Positions 26,231 through 35,526 of a stretch of DNA of 64,000 nt are shown here, piece after piece. The notes beneath the pieces were generated by a model. The model was not told where the DNA came from and did not search any database. It was given only the letters and a program-made list of their open reading frames with translations. A program made the position numbers and the translations under genes. Positions within the stretch are counted from its first letter, which is position 1; every line of letters begins with the position of its first letter. Source of the DNA: Plantibacter auratus (GTDB taxonomy: Bacteria > Actinomycetota > Actinomycetes > Actinomycetales > Microbacteriaceae); the NCBI RefSeq assembly GCF_050587365.1, contig NZ_JBOBFV010000002.1, forward strand, positions 744,001-808,000. The letters are read 5' to 3'.

Positions 26231-27315
26231 TGGCGGCGCGCGTCTCCGGCACGATCAGGACGGGCGTCATCGGCTTCGGCACCTCCGGCGCGGTGTTCCA
26301 CGCGCCGTTCCTCGCCGCGGATCCCGACTACTCGCTCGACTTCGTCGTGACCTCCGACCCGGATCGACGGGCCGAGGCGCTCGGCCGGTACCCGGGTGTC
26401 CAGGTGGTGTCGACCGCCGAGGAGCTCTTCGCCCGAGCCGACGAACTCGACCTCGTGGTCATCGGCTCGCCGTCCGGCACGCACGCCGCGCTCGCGACAG
26501 CCGCCCTGGACGCCGGCCTGCACGTCGTGGTCGACAAACCCTTCGCCGTCACCGCGGCCGAGGGCCGGGCGGTCATCGATCATGCTGTGGCCGCCGACCG
26601 CCTCGTCACGGTCTTCCAGAACCGCCGCTGGGACGGTGACTTCCTGACCGTGCGGCGGCTGCTCGACGAGGGCATGCTCGGGCACGTCCATCGCTTCGAG
26701 TCACGCTTCGAGTGGTGGAAGCCCGATCCGCCCGCATCGTGGAAGACGGCCGCGACCGCCGCGGAGGGCGGCGGCATCCTCTACGACCTCGGCACGCACG
26801 TGATCGATCAGGCCATCCAGCTGTTCGGCGCGGTCGAGGACGTCCAGGCGGAACTCGGTGTCGTCCGGCCCGGAGCGGTCGCGGACGACGACGCTTTCGT
26901 GGCACTCCGTCACCGTTCGGGGGTCCGGTCGCACCTGTGGATGGGGTCGCTCGTCGCCCAGGCCGGCCCACGGTTCCGCATCCTCGGCTCCTCCGGTGCC
27001 TACACCTCGTGGGGACTCGACAGCCAGGAGCCCGCACTGAAGGCCGGTGCCGATCCGCGTGACGAGGGGTTCGGTCGGCGTGACCCGTCCGGCTGGGGCT
27101 CGATCGGAATCGACGGCGCCACGGAGCCCGTCCCGATGGCCGACGGCGACTACGCCGCCTTCACCCGCCTCCTGGCGACCGCCCTCCACGACGGCGGTCC
27201 TCCACCGGTCGATCCGGCCGACGCGATCGCCGTCCTCGAGATCATCGAGGCCGTCCACGCGGCCGCAGCACCTCACGAACGCACCACTCCAGAACAGAAA
27301 GAGCAGACAGCATGA
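26230..27315 (+). CDS. Gfo/Idh/MocA oxidoreductase
   Basis: 361 residues. The nucleotide-binding segment is GVIGFGTSGAVFHAPFLAAD, a subgroup in which GxGxSG is followed by FHAP, as in YdgJ/YvaA-like scyllo-inositol and related dehydrogenases. The catalytic Lys is in VVDKPFAV and the helix GGILYDLGTHVIDQAIQLFG is typical of the group. Its ATG shares one base with the ATPase stop, and its own 3' end overlaps the next gene by 4 bases. It likely acts on the compound brought in by the importer, together with the FAD enzyme. Confidence 0.92.
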   Translation: MAARVSGTIRTGVIGFGTSGAVFHAPFLAADPDYSLDFVVTSDPDRRAEALGRYPGVQVVSTAEELFARADELDLVVIGSPSGTHAALATAALDAGLHVVVDKPFAVTAAEGRAVIDHAVAADRLVTVFQNRRWDGDFLTVRRLLDEGMLGHVHRFESRFEWWKPDPPASWKTAATAAEGGGILYDLGTHVIDQAIQLFGAVEDVQAELGVVRPGAVADDDAFVALRHRSGVRSHLWMGSLVAQAGPRFRILGSSGAYTSWGLDSQEPALKAGADPRDEGFGRRDPSGWGSIGIDGATEPVPMADGDYAAFTRLLATALHDGGPPPVDPADAIAVLEIIEAVHAAAAPHERTTPEQKEQTA

Positions 27316-28448
27316 GCAGCACCACCCAGACCAGCCGACGCGTCGTCGTGATCGGCGGGGGCATCCTCGGAACGTCCAGCGCCGTCGCCCTCGCCCGCCG
27401 AGGTGCCGACGTGACCCTCGTGACAGACCGCTCGCTCGCCAGCGGCGCCTCGGGACGATCGCTCGCCTGGCTGAACTCCGCAGCCCAGCGGTCGAGCGAG
27501 TACCACGCGCTCCGTGTCCTCGGGATCGACCGCTGGCGGACCTTCGCCGCGCAGATCCCGAGCGCGGACTTCCTCCGCTTCGACGGCGGACTGATGTGGG
27601 CACCGGAGGGCGAGTCCTACGCGGAGACCTTCGCCTACGAGCGCGGCATCGGCTACGACGCCCGGTGGCTGGCTCCGGAGGAGGTGGCCTCGGTCACGCC
27701 GGGTGTCGATCCGGCCGCTGTGGCTGCGGAGGGTGCGATCTTCAACCCGGGTGAGGGCTGGGTCGAGCTGCCGTCCGTCATCGAGGTGCTGTCCCGCGAG
27801 TTCGTCGCCCGCGGCGGACGGATCGTGACGGACGCCGGCGCCGAGATCGCCTCGTCCGGCGGACGTGCCGTGGGCGCGGTGCTCGCGAACGGCGACCGCA
27901 TCGAGGCCGACGCCGTCCTGTTGGCCACGGGTCCCGACGTCCCGACCCAGCTCGCCGCACTCGGCATCACGATCGGCGATCAGAGCCCGGCCGCGTTCGT
28001 CGCGTTCACGAAGCCCGTCGCAGCCGAGCTCGTCGCTGTCCTCAACACGCCGAAGGTGGCCGTCCGTCGCACCAGGGAGGGCGGCTTCGCGCTGGACTCC
28101 GCGTGGTCGGAGGAGGAGATCGAGGTCCGCGACGACGGTTCGCTGCACATCTCGGACTCGACTGTGGAGCGGCTGTTGGCCGAGGGATCGCGGGTGCTCG
28201 CCGGAAACCCGAGCCTCGAACTCGACCACATCGGGGCCGGCTACAAGCCGATCCCCGGGGACGGCGAGCCGGTCTTCGGCGCGGTCCCGCAGCTGCCGGG
28301 GCTCTTCACCGCCTTCAGCCACAGCGGTGCGACACTCGGGCTCATCGCCGGCGAACTCCTCGCGGACGAGATCGTCGACGGCGAACCGTCGCCGCTGCTC
28401 GCGACCTTCCGGCCCGAGCGGTACGCCGAGTCACCCGTCCCTGCGTAG
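27312..28448 (+). CDS. FAD-dependent amine oxidoreductase (DAO family)
   Basis: 378 residues. The dinucleotide-binding motif is RRVVVIGGGILGTSSAVALA at the N-terminus, then GASGRSLAWLN and the C-terminal FAD contact GYKPIPGDGEPVFGAVPQLP with FSHSGATLG. The DAO family includes D-amino acid, sarcosine and glycine oxidases and opine oxidase subunits, which cleave C-N bonds of secondary or alpha amines. Last gene of the LacI-controlled operon; with an amino-acid-type importer this suggests catabolism of an N-substituted amino acid, opine or glycosylated amine. Confidence 0.88.
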   Translation: MSSTTQTSRRVVVIGGGILGTSSAVALARRGADVTLVTDRSLASGASGRSLAWLNSAAQRSSEYHALRVLGIDRWRTFAAQIPSADFLRFDGGLMWAPEGESYAETFAYERGIGYDARWLAPEEVASVTPGVDPAAVAAEGAIFNPGEGWVELPSVIEVLSREFVARGGRIVTDAGAEIASSGGRAVGAVLANGDRIEADAVLLATGPDVPTQLAALGITIGDQSPAAFVAFTKPVAAELVAVLNTPKVAVRRTREGGFALDSAWSEEEIEVRDDGSLHISDSTVERLLAEGSRVLAGNPSLELDHIGAGYKPIPGDGEPVFGAVPQLPGLFTAFSHSGATLGLIAGELLADEIVDGEPSPLLATFRPERYAESPVPA

Positions 28449-28457
28449 GTCCGGCCG

Positions 28458-28544
28458 GTTCACAACTCAGGACGGCCCCGGCGGGTCGCATCGGCCACCC
28501 GGCGTGTCCCGCGGGACGCGCCGCACCGGTCCTGAGTTGTGAAC
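28458..28544. repeat. 87-bp palindromic element B1 (CTCAGGA family)
   Basis: Arms GTTCACAACTCAGGA (28458-28472) and TCCTGAGTTGTGAAC (28530-28544), 15 bp perfect. Same length as A1 and A2; the arms differ outside the AACTCAGGA core but have changed in both strands together, which implies selection for pairing. Confidence 0.88.
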
Positions 28545-28557
28545 CCCTGCCGTCCCC

Positions 28558-28619
28558 AACTCAGGAGTCGGCCGGTGTGTCGCAAGCGCTCCCGCTCGAC
28601 GCACCGCAGCACTCCTGAG
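28558..28619. repeat. Palindromic element B2, shorter (CTCAGGA family)
   Basis: CTCAGGAGT (28560-28568) pairs with ACTCCTGAG (28611-28619); the outer two bases no longer pair. It lies 13 bases after B1 and repeats the paired arrangement seen at the other two loci. Confidence 0.8.
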
Positions 28620-28643
28620 AACGGAACGGGAGGGACCACGACA

Positions 28644-28680
28644 GAACGCCCGCCGCACTCCTCGAGTGCGGCGGGCGTTC
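28644..28680. terminator. 17-bp hairpin terminator after argG
   Basis: GAACGCCCGCCGCACTC (28644-28660), loop CTC, GAGTGCGGCGGGCGTTC (28664-28680), a perfect stem 17 bases beyond the argG stop on the minus strand. It can also stop transcripts arriving from the + strand operon. Confidence 0.85.
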
Positions 28681-28697
28681 GGCGTTACGTGGTGCGA

Positions 28698-30137
28698 CTA
28701 GTCGGTGCCGGAGTCGAACGCGGCGCCCTCGGAAGCGAGGTCGGTCGCGCGCTCGAGGGCGTCTGCGGTCGGGTCGAGGAGTTCGCCGCCGAGGATCTCC
28801 TGCGCCTCACCCTGCTCGAGCTTGCCGACGAGGTCGGCGGTCGCGCCGCCGACGATGCCGGCCGCTGCGTAGTGCTCGAGCCGCGAGCGCGAGTCCGCGA
28901 TGTCGAGGTTGCGCATGGTGAGCTGACCGATGCGGTCGTCGGGACCGAACGCCGCATCGCCGACGCGCTCCATCGAGAGCTTGTCGGGGTGGTAGCTGAG
29001 GCCCGGGCCCGAGGTGTCGAGGATCGTGTAGTCGTCGCCGCGGCGCAGACGGATGGAGACCTCGCCGGAGACGGCGGAGCCGACCCAGCGCTGGATGGAC
29101 TCGCGCAGCATGAGCGACTGCGGGTCGAGCCAGCGGCCCTCGTACATGAGGCGGCCGAGTCGGCGGCCCTCGTTGTGGTAGTTGGCGACCGTGTCCTCGT
29201 TGTGGATCGCGTTGAGCAGACGCTCGTACGCGATGTGGAGGAGCGCCATGCCGGGGGCCTCGTAGATGCCGCGGCTCTTCGCCTCGATGATGCGGTTCTC
29301 GATCTGGTCGCTCATGCCGAGGCCGTGACGACCACCGATGGCGTTGGCCTCGAGGACCAGCGCGACCGCGTCGGCGTACTCGACGCCGTTGAGCGCGACC
29401 GGGCGACCGGCCTCGAAGGTGACGGTGACGACCTCGGAGGCGATCGCGACGTCTTCACGCCAGAACGGCACGCCCATGATCGGCTCGACGAGTTCCATGC
29501 CGGAGCTGAGCTCTTCGAGGCGCTTGGCCTCGTGGGTGGCGCCCCAGATGTTGGCGTCGGTGCTGTACGCCTTCTCGGTGGAGTCGCGGTACGGGAAGTC
29601 GCGGGCGACGAGCCACTCGCTCATCTCCTTGCGGCCACCGAGCTCGTTGACGAAGTCGACGTCGAGCCACGGCTTGTAGATGCGCAGGCGCGGGTTGGCG
29701 AGCAGACCGTAGCGGTAGAACCGCTCGATGTCGTTGCCCTTGTAGGTGGAACCGTCGCCCCAGATGTCGACGCCGTCCTCCTTCATCGCGCGGACGAGCA
29801 TGGTGCCCGTCACGGCGCGACCGAGCGGCGTCGTGTTGAAGTACGTCTTGCCGGCGTTGCGGATGTGGAACGCACCGCACTGGAGGGCGACGAGGCCCTC
29901 CTCGACGAGCGCCGACTTCGCGTCGACGAGGCGCGCGATCTCGGCGCCGTACTCCTTGGCGCGGTCGGGGACGGCGCCGATGTTGGGCTCGTCCGCCTGG
30001 CCGATGTCGGCGGTGTAGGTGCACGGGATGGCACCCTTCTCGCGCATCCAGGCGACGGCGACGGAGGTGTCGAGACCTCCGGAGAAGGCGATGCCGACGC
30101 GCTCGCCGACGGGGAGGCTGCTCAAGACTTTAGACAC
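28698..30137 (-). CDS. argG: Argininosuccinate synthase, long type
   Basis: Joins citrulline and aspartate using ATP in arginine synthesis, in the cytoplasm. 479 residues, matching the longer argininosuccinate synthase subgroup. The ATP-pyrophosphatase loop is AFSGGLDTSVAV near residue 18; YTADIGQADEPNIG, NTTPLGRAVTGTML and WGDGSTYKGNDIERFYRYG are further conserved blocks. GTG 30137 (VSKVLSSLPVG) is the family start; the frame is open upstream without conserved sequence. No other arg gene is nearby, so it is a single-gene unit ending at a strong hairpin. Confidence 0.97.
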   Translation of the reverse strand: MSKVLSSLPVGERVGIAFSGGLDTSVAVAWMREKGAIPCTYTADIGQADEPNIGAVPDRAKEYGAEIARLVDAKSALVEEGLVALQCGAFHIRNAGKTYFNTTPLGRAVTGTMLVRAMKEDGVDIWGDGSTYKGNDIERFYRYGLLANPRLRIYKPWLDVDFVNELGGRKEMSEWLVARDFPYRDSTEKAYSTDANIWGATHEAKRLEELSSGMELVEPIMGVPFWREDVAIASEVVTVTFEAGRPVALNGVEYADAVALVLEANAIGGRHGLGMSDQIENRIIEAKSRGIYEAPGMALLHIAYERLLNAIHNEDTVANYHNEGRRLGRLMYEGRWLDPQSLMLRESIQRWVGSAVSGEVSIRLRRGDDYTILDTSGPGLSYHPDKLSMERVGDAAFGPDDRIGQLTMRNLDIADSRSRLEHYAAAGIVGGATADLVGKLEQGEAQEILGGELLDPTADALERATDLASEGAAFDSGTD

Positions 30138-30430
30138 GCCTGCGATTCTACGGGTTCGCGGGGAGTGGAGCACGTCGCCGCCGGTACCGCCTCGCCCAGG
30201 CCGGGGGACGGCTGGGGCTGTGGCGATATCGACGGCGACGCTGCTGTGAACCGGACGGATCGGACCAGGTCCGCTCAGGCGCTGTTCGGGTCTCGCGCCG
30301 TGAGCTTCTCGAGTGCATCGGGATGACGATTCGTCGACTCCAGAGCGATTCTTGCAGCGTCGACCGCCCTCCCGCATGTCCCACTACTGGGGTCATCGGT
30401 AGGGGGCGACAGGCTCCGCGATACGCGGCG
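30138..30430. other. Intergenic gap upstream of argG
   Basis: No gene. It should contain the argG promoter and leader, and at its left end the 3' region of the M13 peptidase gene, where CCGCG-ATA-CGCGG (30416-30428) is a short candidate terminator. I could not pick out a convincing promoter or ARG-box-like operator. Confidence 0.5.
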
Positions 30431-32410
30431 CTACCAGATGGTGACGCGCTCCTCGGGAGCGAGCCAGGCTGCGTCGGATTCGGTGACGCCGAACGCCTCG
30501 TAGAAGGCGTCGATGTTCCGGACGATCTGGTTGCAGCGGAACTCGTTCGGCGAGTGCGGGTCGATCGACAGCAGTCGGATGACCTCCGCGTCGCGTCCCT
30601 TCTGCTGCCAGGCCTGCGCCCAGGAGAGGAAGAACCGCTCCGCGCCGGTGAGGCCGTCGATGACCGGTGGCTCCGCGCCCTCGAGCGACAGCAGGTAAGC
30701 CTTCCAGGCGATGCCGAGCCCGCCGAGGTCGCCGATGTTCTCGCCGATCGTCAGGGCGCCGTTCACGTGGTGGTCGGGCACCTGGGCCGGAGCCAGCGCG
30801 TTGTACTGCTCGATGAGCGACGCGGTGCGCTCCTCGAACGCCGCGCGGTCGGCCTCGGTCCACCAGTCGGTGAGTCGGCCGTCGCCGTCGAACTTCGATC
30901 CCTGGTCGTCGAAGCCGTGCCCGATCTCGTGACCGATCACAGCGCCGATGGCCCCGTAGTTCGCGGCGGCGTCGCGGCCGGCGTCGAAGAACGGGTACTG
31001 GAGGATGGCGGCCGGGAACACGATCTCGTTGAAACCGGGGTTGTAGTAGGCGTTGATCGTCTGCGGCGTCATGAACCACTCGTCGCGGTCGAGCGGCTTG
31101 CCGATCTTGCCCAGTTCGCGGTCCATCTCGAAGCGGCTGGCTCGACGGACGTTGCCGAGCAGGTCGTCGGCTTCGAGCTCGAGCGCCGAGTAGTCGCGCC
31201 ACTTGACGGGGAAACCGATCTTGGGCGTGAACTTGTCGAGCTTCTCGAGCGCCCGCGTGCGGGTCTCGGGGCTCATCCACTCGAGGTTCTCGATGCTGTC
31301 GCGGTACGCCTCGACGAGGAAGCCGACGAGGACGTCCATCTCGTCCTTCGACGTGGCGCCGAAGTGCCGGTCGACGTAGATGCGGCCGACGGCCTCGCCG
31401 AGCATGCCCTCGACGAGCGAGACGCCGCGCTTCCAGCGCTCGCGCTGCTGCGGCGTGCCGGTGAGGGTCTTGCCGTAGAAGTCGAAGTTGGCGCGACCGA
31501 ACTCCTCGGAGAGGTACGGTGCGGCACCGTGGACGACCTTCCAGGCCAGCCAGTCCTTCCAGGACTCGAGCTGCTCGTCGACGAGGAGCTCCCCGAGGCC
31601 CTCGAGGAAGCTCGGCTCGCGCACGACGATCTCGGCGAACACCGCGTCGGCGGCGCCGATCGCATCGCGCCAGACGGCGAGGTCCGGGCCGTCGAGGTCG
31701 GCGCCTGCGGCGAGCGCCGCCGCTTCGTCCCACGAGTACAAGTTGTAGGTTTTCTCGCTGTCGCGGGTGGCGACGTTGTCCCAGTGCTTGGACGCGATCG
31801 CCGTCTCGAGGGCGAACACGCGGTCGGCGCGTGCGGCAGCGTCGTCGATGCCGGCGAGCTCGAACATCGTCTGGAGGTGTGCGCGGTAGGCCTCGCGGAC
31901 GTCGGCGAAGGTGTCTTCACGGAAGTAGGACTCGTCGGGCAGCGTGATGCCGCCCTGTTCGGCGAAGACGAGGTAGCGCTCGGGGTTGCCCGGGTCGTTG
32001 TCGACGAAGAGCTGCAGGAAGCCGCCGACGCCCTCCGCCTCGAACTCGCCGGACAGGCGGAGGAAGGACTCGATGGAGTCGACCGCTGCGACGCGGGCGA
32101 GCTGGTCGGCGAGCGGGGTCGCTCCGAGGGCGTTGGCCCGGTCGACGTCCATGAAGCTGGCGTACAGGGCGCCGATCTTCACGCCCTCCTCGCCGTCGGG
32201 GTTCGTCTGCGACTCCTCGATGATGTCGCGGACGGCGTTCTCGGCGTCTTCCGCCAGCTGATGGAACGATCCCCAGCGGGCCTTGTCGTCGGGGATCTCG
32301 GTGCGGTCCATCCACTTGCCGTTCACGTGGCGGAAGAGGTCGTCCTGCGGCCGCACGGCCGGGTCGAGTTCGGAGCGGTCGATGCCGGAGGCGAGCTGCG
32401 CGTCAGTCAT
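30431..32410 (-). CDS. M13-family zinc endopeptidase (PepO/neprilysin-like)
   Basis: 659 residues, typical length for bacterial M13 enzymes. The zinc site HEIGHGFD gives HExxH, and the third ligand Glu is in ENIGDLGGLG. NAYYNPGFNEIVFPAAILQ and the C-terminal hydrophobic end TIW are also family marks. There is no signal peptide or N-terminal membrane helix, so it is probably a cytosolic oligopeptidase rather than an ectoenzyme. ATG 32410 (MTDAQLASGIDRSELDP) is the family start; the frame is open far upstream but runs antisense to the next gene there. Divergent from the DedA fusion with 150 bases between. Confidence 0.95.
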   Translation of the reverse strand: MTDAQLASGIDRSELDPAVRPQDDLFRHVNGKWMDRTEIPDDKARWGSFHQLAEDAENAVRDIIEESQTNPDGEEGVKIGALYASFMDVDRANALGATPLADQLARVAAVDSIESFLRLSGEFEAEGVGGFLQLFVDNDPGNPERYLVFAEQGGITLPDESYFREDTFADVREAYRAHLQTMFELAGIDDAAARADRVFALETAIASKHWDNVATRDSEKTYNLYSWDEAAALAAGADLDGPDLAVWRDAIGAADAVFAEIVVREPSFLEGLGELLVDEQLESWKDWLAWKVVHGAAPYLSEEFGRANFDFYGKTLTGTPQQRERWKRGVSLVEGMLGEAVGRIYVDRHFGATSKDEMDVLVGFLVEAYRDSIENLEWMSPETRTRALEKLDKFTPKIGFPVKWRDYSALELEADDLLGNVRRASRFEMDRELGKIGKPLDRDEWFMTPQTINAYYNPGFNEIVFPAAILQYPFFDAGRDAAANYGAIGAVIGHEIGHGFDDQGSKFDGDGRLTDWWTEADRAAFEERTASLIEQYNALAPAQVPDHHVNGALTIGENIGDLGGLGIAWKAYLLSLEGAEPPVIDGLTGAERFFLSWAQAWQQKGRDAEVIRLLSIDPHSPNEFRCNQIVRNIDAFYEAFGVTESDAAWLAPEERVTIW

Positions 32411-32560
32411 GCGGATCAGCCTAGCGACGGCACCTGACCACGGCTCGGGTGTTCTCTCAGAGCGGGCGTGCCGCTCTGGACCGAGTCCTGTGGAGGAGCG
32501 TCGCGAGCGCTTCGGGGAACGAGGGACTACCGTTGACCCACCCGGCCGGAAGGAGCCCGC

Positions 32561-35461
32561 GTGGACTGGTTGGCCGACTTCCCGCCCGGCGTCCTGCTCC
32601 TCGTCGTCTTCCTGGTCGTCGCGGTCGAAAGCCTCGGCGTGCCGTTGCCGGGAGAGACGGTGCTCATCGGGGCGACCCTCCTCGCCGCGTCGAGCGGCCT
32701 GAACCCGGTGTTCGTCGCCGCTGCGGCCGCCGGTGGTGCGATCCTCGGCGACTCGATCGGGTACTGGATCGGCAAGCGGTACGGCCGGCGGCTCCTGTCG
32801 GTGCTGAACCGCAGATTCCCGAAGCACGTGGGGCCGAAGCGACTGGGCGCCGCGGTGCACCTCATGCGGCGGTGGGGGCCGTGGGCGGTGTTCGTCGGAC
32901 GGTTCATCGCCGTCCTCCGCATCTTCTCCGGACCGCTCGCGGGCATGTTCCGCATGACGTACCCGCACTTCCTCGTCGCCAACGCGGCGGGCGGCATCGC
33001 CTGGGCCTCGCTCGTGGTGACGGTCGTCACCGTCCTGGGGAGTGCCGCGACCGAGTTCCTGCACCGCTTCTCCTGGGCGGCGCTCGCGTTGGCCGGTGCC
33101 GCGGCCGTCGTGATCGCGGTGGTCGTCGTGTTCCGGATCCGTCGTCGGGCTGCCCAGCCGGCCGCCGATCGCGCGCCCGTGTCGATGACCGAGGCTGAGC
33201 TCGACGAACTGCTGTCGCCATCCGGGTCGGTCCCGGCCACGACCGACGCCGACGCCCGAATGGACGCGCCGCCCACCCCTGCCAGCTCTGCCCCCGTCCG
33301 CACCGATCTGCGCGCCGCGATCGCCGTCGTCCTGACGCCGCTGCGCTGGGCACTGCGGACGACCCCCGCGACCACCGCCTTCGTCACCGTCTTCGTCGCC
33401 CTCGGCGTCGTGACCGGTGGCCTGTGGCGCCCGATCGACCAGGCCGCCTGGTACCCGGCGTTCGCGTACGGGGTGCCGAGCCTTGAAGCCGGGCGCTGGT
33501 GGACGGTCCTGACGGGCATGTTCATCACCGCCGACCCGCTCGCCTGCCTCATCGCGATCGTCGGCGCGGCCGTGTTCGGCGGGTGGGTCGAGGCCCGATT
33601 CGGCACGCTGCGGGCGTCGGCGATCTTCGTGGCCGGCCATCTCCTCGGTGTCTTCGGGGCCCTCGGTGCGGCCCTGGCGTTGGCTCGGCTCGACTGGCCG
33701 TGGGCGCAGTCCCTCGTGACGACGCTCGACGTCGGTCCGAGCTGCGGCATCCTCGCCTGCGTCGCGACCGCGACCGCGTTCATGCGTTCCCCCTACCGGC
33801 TGCGCTGGCGGCTGCTGCTCCTGTCGTGGGTGTCGATCGCGCTCCTCTACGTCGGGAAGATCGACGACCTCGAGCACTTCATCACGACGGTCGTCTTCGT
33901 GATCGTGGCCCGCCTCCTCCTCGGCGAGCACCGGTCGACCCCGCGACCCACCATGCGCGACTGGCGGCTGTTCGCCGTCTCCGGACTGCTCGTGATCGGT
34001 GCGGTGCAGCTGCTCGTCACCCTCGTGCCGCTCGACGGGCCGCTCGGTTCGACCACCCTGACGCAGGGCTCGATCCTCGACGTCGGGGTCGACACCATCG
34101 CGATCCTGGTGATCGCGAACTGGCTCCGCCGTGGTCATCGCTGGGCCTGGTGGGCGGCGATGGTGCTCACCGTCGGCAACCTCCTGGTCACGCTCGCCCT
34201 CATCGCCCTCGCCTGGCTGGCCCAGGTGCCGGTCGTGGCGTCGACCATCTGGATCTCCGCGAGCGTCCTGTGGGTGGGACAGGCGGTGGTCCTCGTGCTG
34301 TCGCGCCACGCGTTCCGGGTCGCGGCGAACCAGACCAGGCGACGCCTGCCCGGGGCGATCGGTCCGGGTGCGCGGCGAGCGCGCGCCAAGGCGGCGCAGC
34401 TGCTGCGCGAACACGGCGGCGGACCGCTGGCGGCCTCGGCACTCCGACCCGAGAACCGGGTGTTCATCACGGCCGACGGTGGACACGCGGTCGCCTACCA
34501 GCAGCATGCCGGCGTCGCGCTTGCCCTCGGCGAGCCGATCGGCGACCCCGGCGGTGCAGTCGCCGCGGTGTCGGCGTTCGCGACGGCGGCCGAGCAGGAG
34601 GGGCTCACACCGGCGGTCTTCGCCACCCGCGACGCGCGCATCGTGCCCGAGGGGTGGCGGGTGTCGCCGCTCGGTCGAGACCTCGTGCTCGACCTCAGCG
34701 GGGCTGATGCATCAGAACCCGCTGGTCCGGACGATGCGACGGGAGCCATCGGCGCGGATCCGACGACCTCGATCCTCCTGGCCGCTCGCGAACTGCCGTG
34801 GGAGCTCCGTAGCCAGATCCGCGCGCTGTCGTCGGTGTGGGTGTCCGACCGGCACGTGCCCGAACTCGGTCTCACGGTGGGTTCGAGCATCGACGCCCCC
34901 GATGGCGACGACCGGGAGCCGACCGCGGTCCGGGTCTCCGTCGTGACGGACGCCGCAGGCGCCGTGCTCGCGGCGGTGTCCTGGTTGCCGATCCCCGGGA
35001 CCGACGGCACCGTGCACGGGTGGGCGCTCGACGCGGTCCGTCGTGCTCTACCGGACGACGACGTCGGCACGGCTGCGGGTGCGAGTGCGGGTACAGCGTC
35101 GGAGGAACACACCAGCCGAGCCGTCGAGCGGGCCCTGACCGATGCCTGCCGACGATTCGCGTCCGAAGGCGCAGCCATGGTCTCGTTCGCTGCTTCCGGG
35201 CTGGCACAGGACGGCACCGAGCCCGACGGCGTCGCCGTGCGCACGATGGCCGGCATCGCCCACCGGGTCGACCCGCTCGTCGGCTTCGCGGAGATCGCCG
35301 ACGTCGCCGAGCGCCTGGGCGCCACCGCCGTGCCGCTGTTCCTCGCCTGCCGCGAGGACGCCGACCAACCGCGGGTCGCCTACGCCGCCGCGGCCGGCTT
35401 CCTCACGGGCATCCGTCTCCGCGACCTCCCTGGCCTGAGCGGGTCGCTGCTCGCGCGGTAG
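32561..35461 (+). CDS. DedA / rhomboid-like / DUF2156 (MprF synthase-like) fusion membrane protein
   Basis: 966 residues, three parts. Residues 1-195 are a DedA (SNARE-associated) domain with ESLGVPLPGETVLIGATLLA, GDSIGYWIGKRYGRR and GRFIAVLRIFSGPLAGMFR. Residues about 245-520 are a second membrane part; GRWWTVLTGMFITADPLACL and VGPSCGILACVATATAFM resemble a rhomboid domain, with Ser in GPSCG and His in DDLEHFITT as possible but non-canonical catalytic residues. Residues about 590-960 are a DUF2156 domain like the C-terminal synthase of MprF (FITADGGHAVAYQQHAGVAL, GEPIGDPGG). DedA proteins flip undecaprenyl phosphate or lipids, and DUF2156 domains transfer aminoacyl groups from tRNA to lipids, so I infer lipid modification plus translocation. 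GTG 32561 has GGAAGGAG 5 bases upstream. The exact substrates are unknown. Confidence 0.85.
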   Translation: MDWLADFPPGVLLLVVFLVVAVESLGVPLPGETVLIGATLLAASSGLNPVFVAAAAAGGAILGDSIGYWIGKRYGRRLLSVLNRRFPKHVGPKRLGAAVHLMRRWGPWAVFVGRFIAVLRIFSGPLAGMFRMTYPHFLVANAAGGIAWASLVVTVVTVLGSAATEFLHRFSWAALALAGAAAVVIAVVVVFRIRRRAAQPAADRAPVSMTEAELDELLSPSGSVPATTDADARMDAPPTPASSAPVRTDLRAAIAVVLTPLRWALRTTPATTAFVTVFVALGVVTGGLWRPIDQAAWYPAFAYGVPSLEAGRWWTVLTGMFITADPLACLIAIVGAAVFGGWVEARFGTLRASAIFVAGHLLGVFGALGAALALARLDWPWAQSLVTTLDVGPSCGILACVATATAFMRSPYRLRWRLLLLSWVSIALLYVGKIDDLEHFITTVVFVIVARLLLGEHRSTPRPTMRDWRLFAVSGLLVIGAVQLLVTLVPLDGPLGSTTLTQGSILDVGVDTIAILVIANWLRRGHRWAWWAAMVLTVGNLLVTLALIALAWLAQVPVVASTIWISASVLWVGQAVVLVLSRHAFRVAANQTRRRLPGAIGPGARRARAKAAQLLREHGGGPLAASALRPENRVFITADGGHAVAYQQHAGVALALGEPIGDPGGAVAAVSAFATAAEQEGLTPAVFATRDARIVPEGWRVSPLGRDLVLDLSGADASEPAGPDDATGAIGADPTTSILLAARELPWELRSQIRALSSVWVSDRHVPELGLTVGSSIDAPDGDDREPTAVRVSVVTDAAGAVLAAVSWLPIPGTDGTVHGWALDAVRRALPDDDVGTAAGASAGTASEEHTSRAVERALTDACRRFASEGAAMVSFAASGLAQDGTEPDGVAVRTMAGIAHRVDPLVGFAEIADVAERLGATAVPLFLACREDADQPRVAYAAAAGFLTGIRLRDLPGLSGSLLAR

Positions 35462-35526
35462 GCCGTCGACTCGTCCCGCCTCGGACGGCGACGCGGCGTG
35501 TCACCACCCGCGGCTAGGCTCGGCGG

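Noticed and set aside
32411..34507. Extension of the M13 peptidase frame to about 1358 codons
   Set aside because: The family start and ATG are at 32410; the remainder runs antisense through the DedA fusion gene and is low-complexity.
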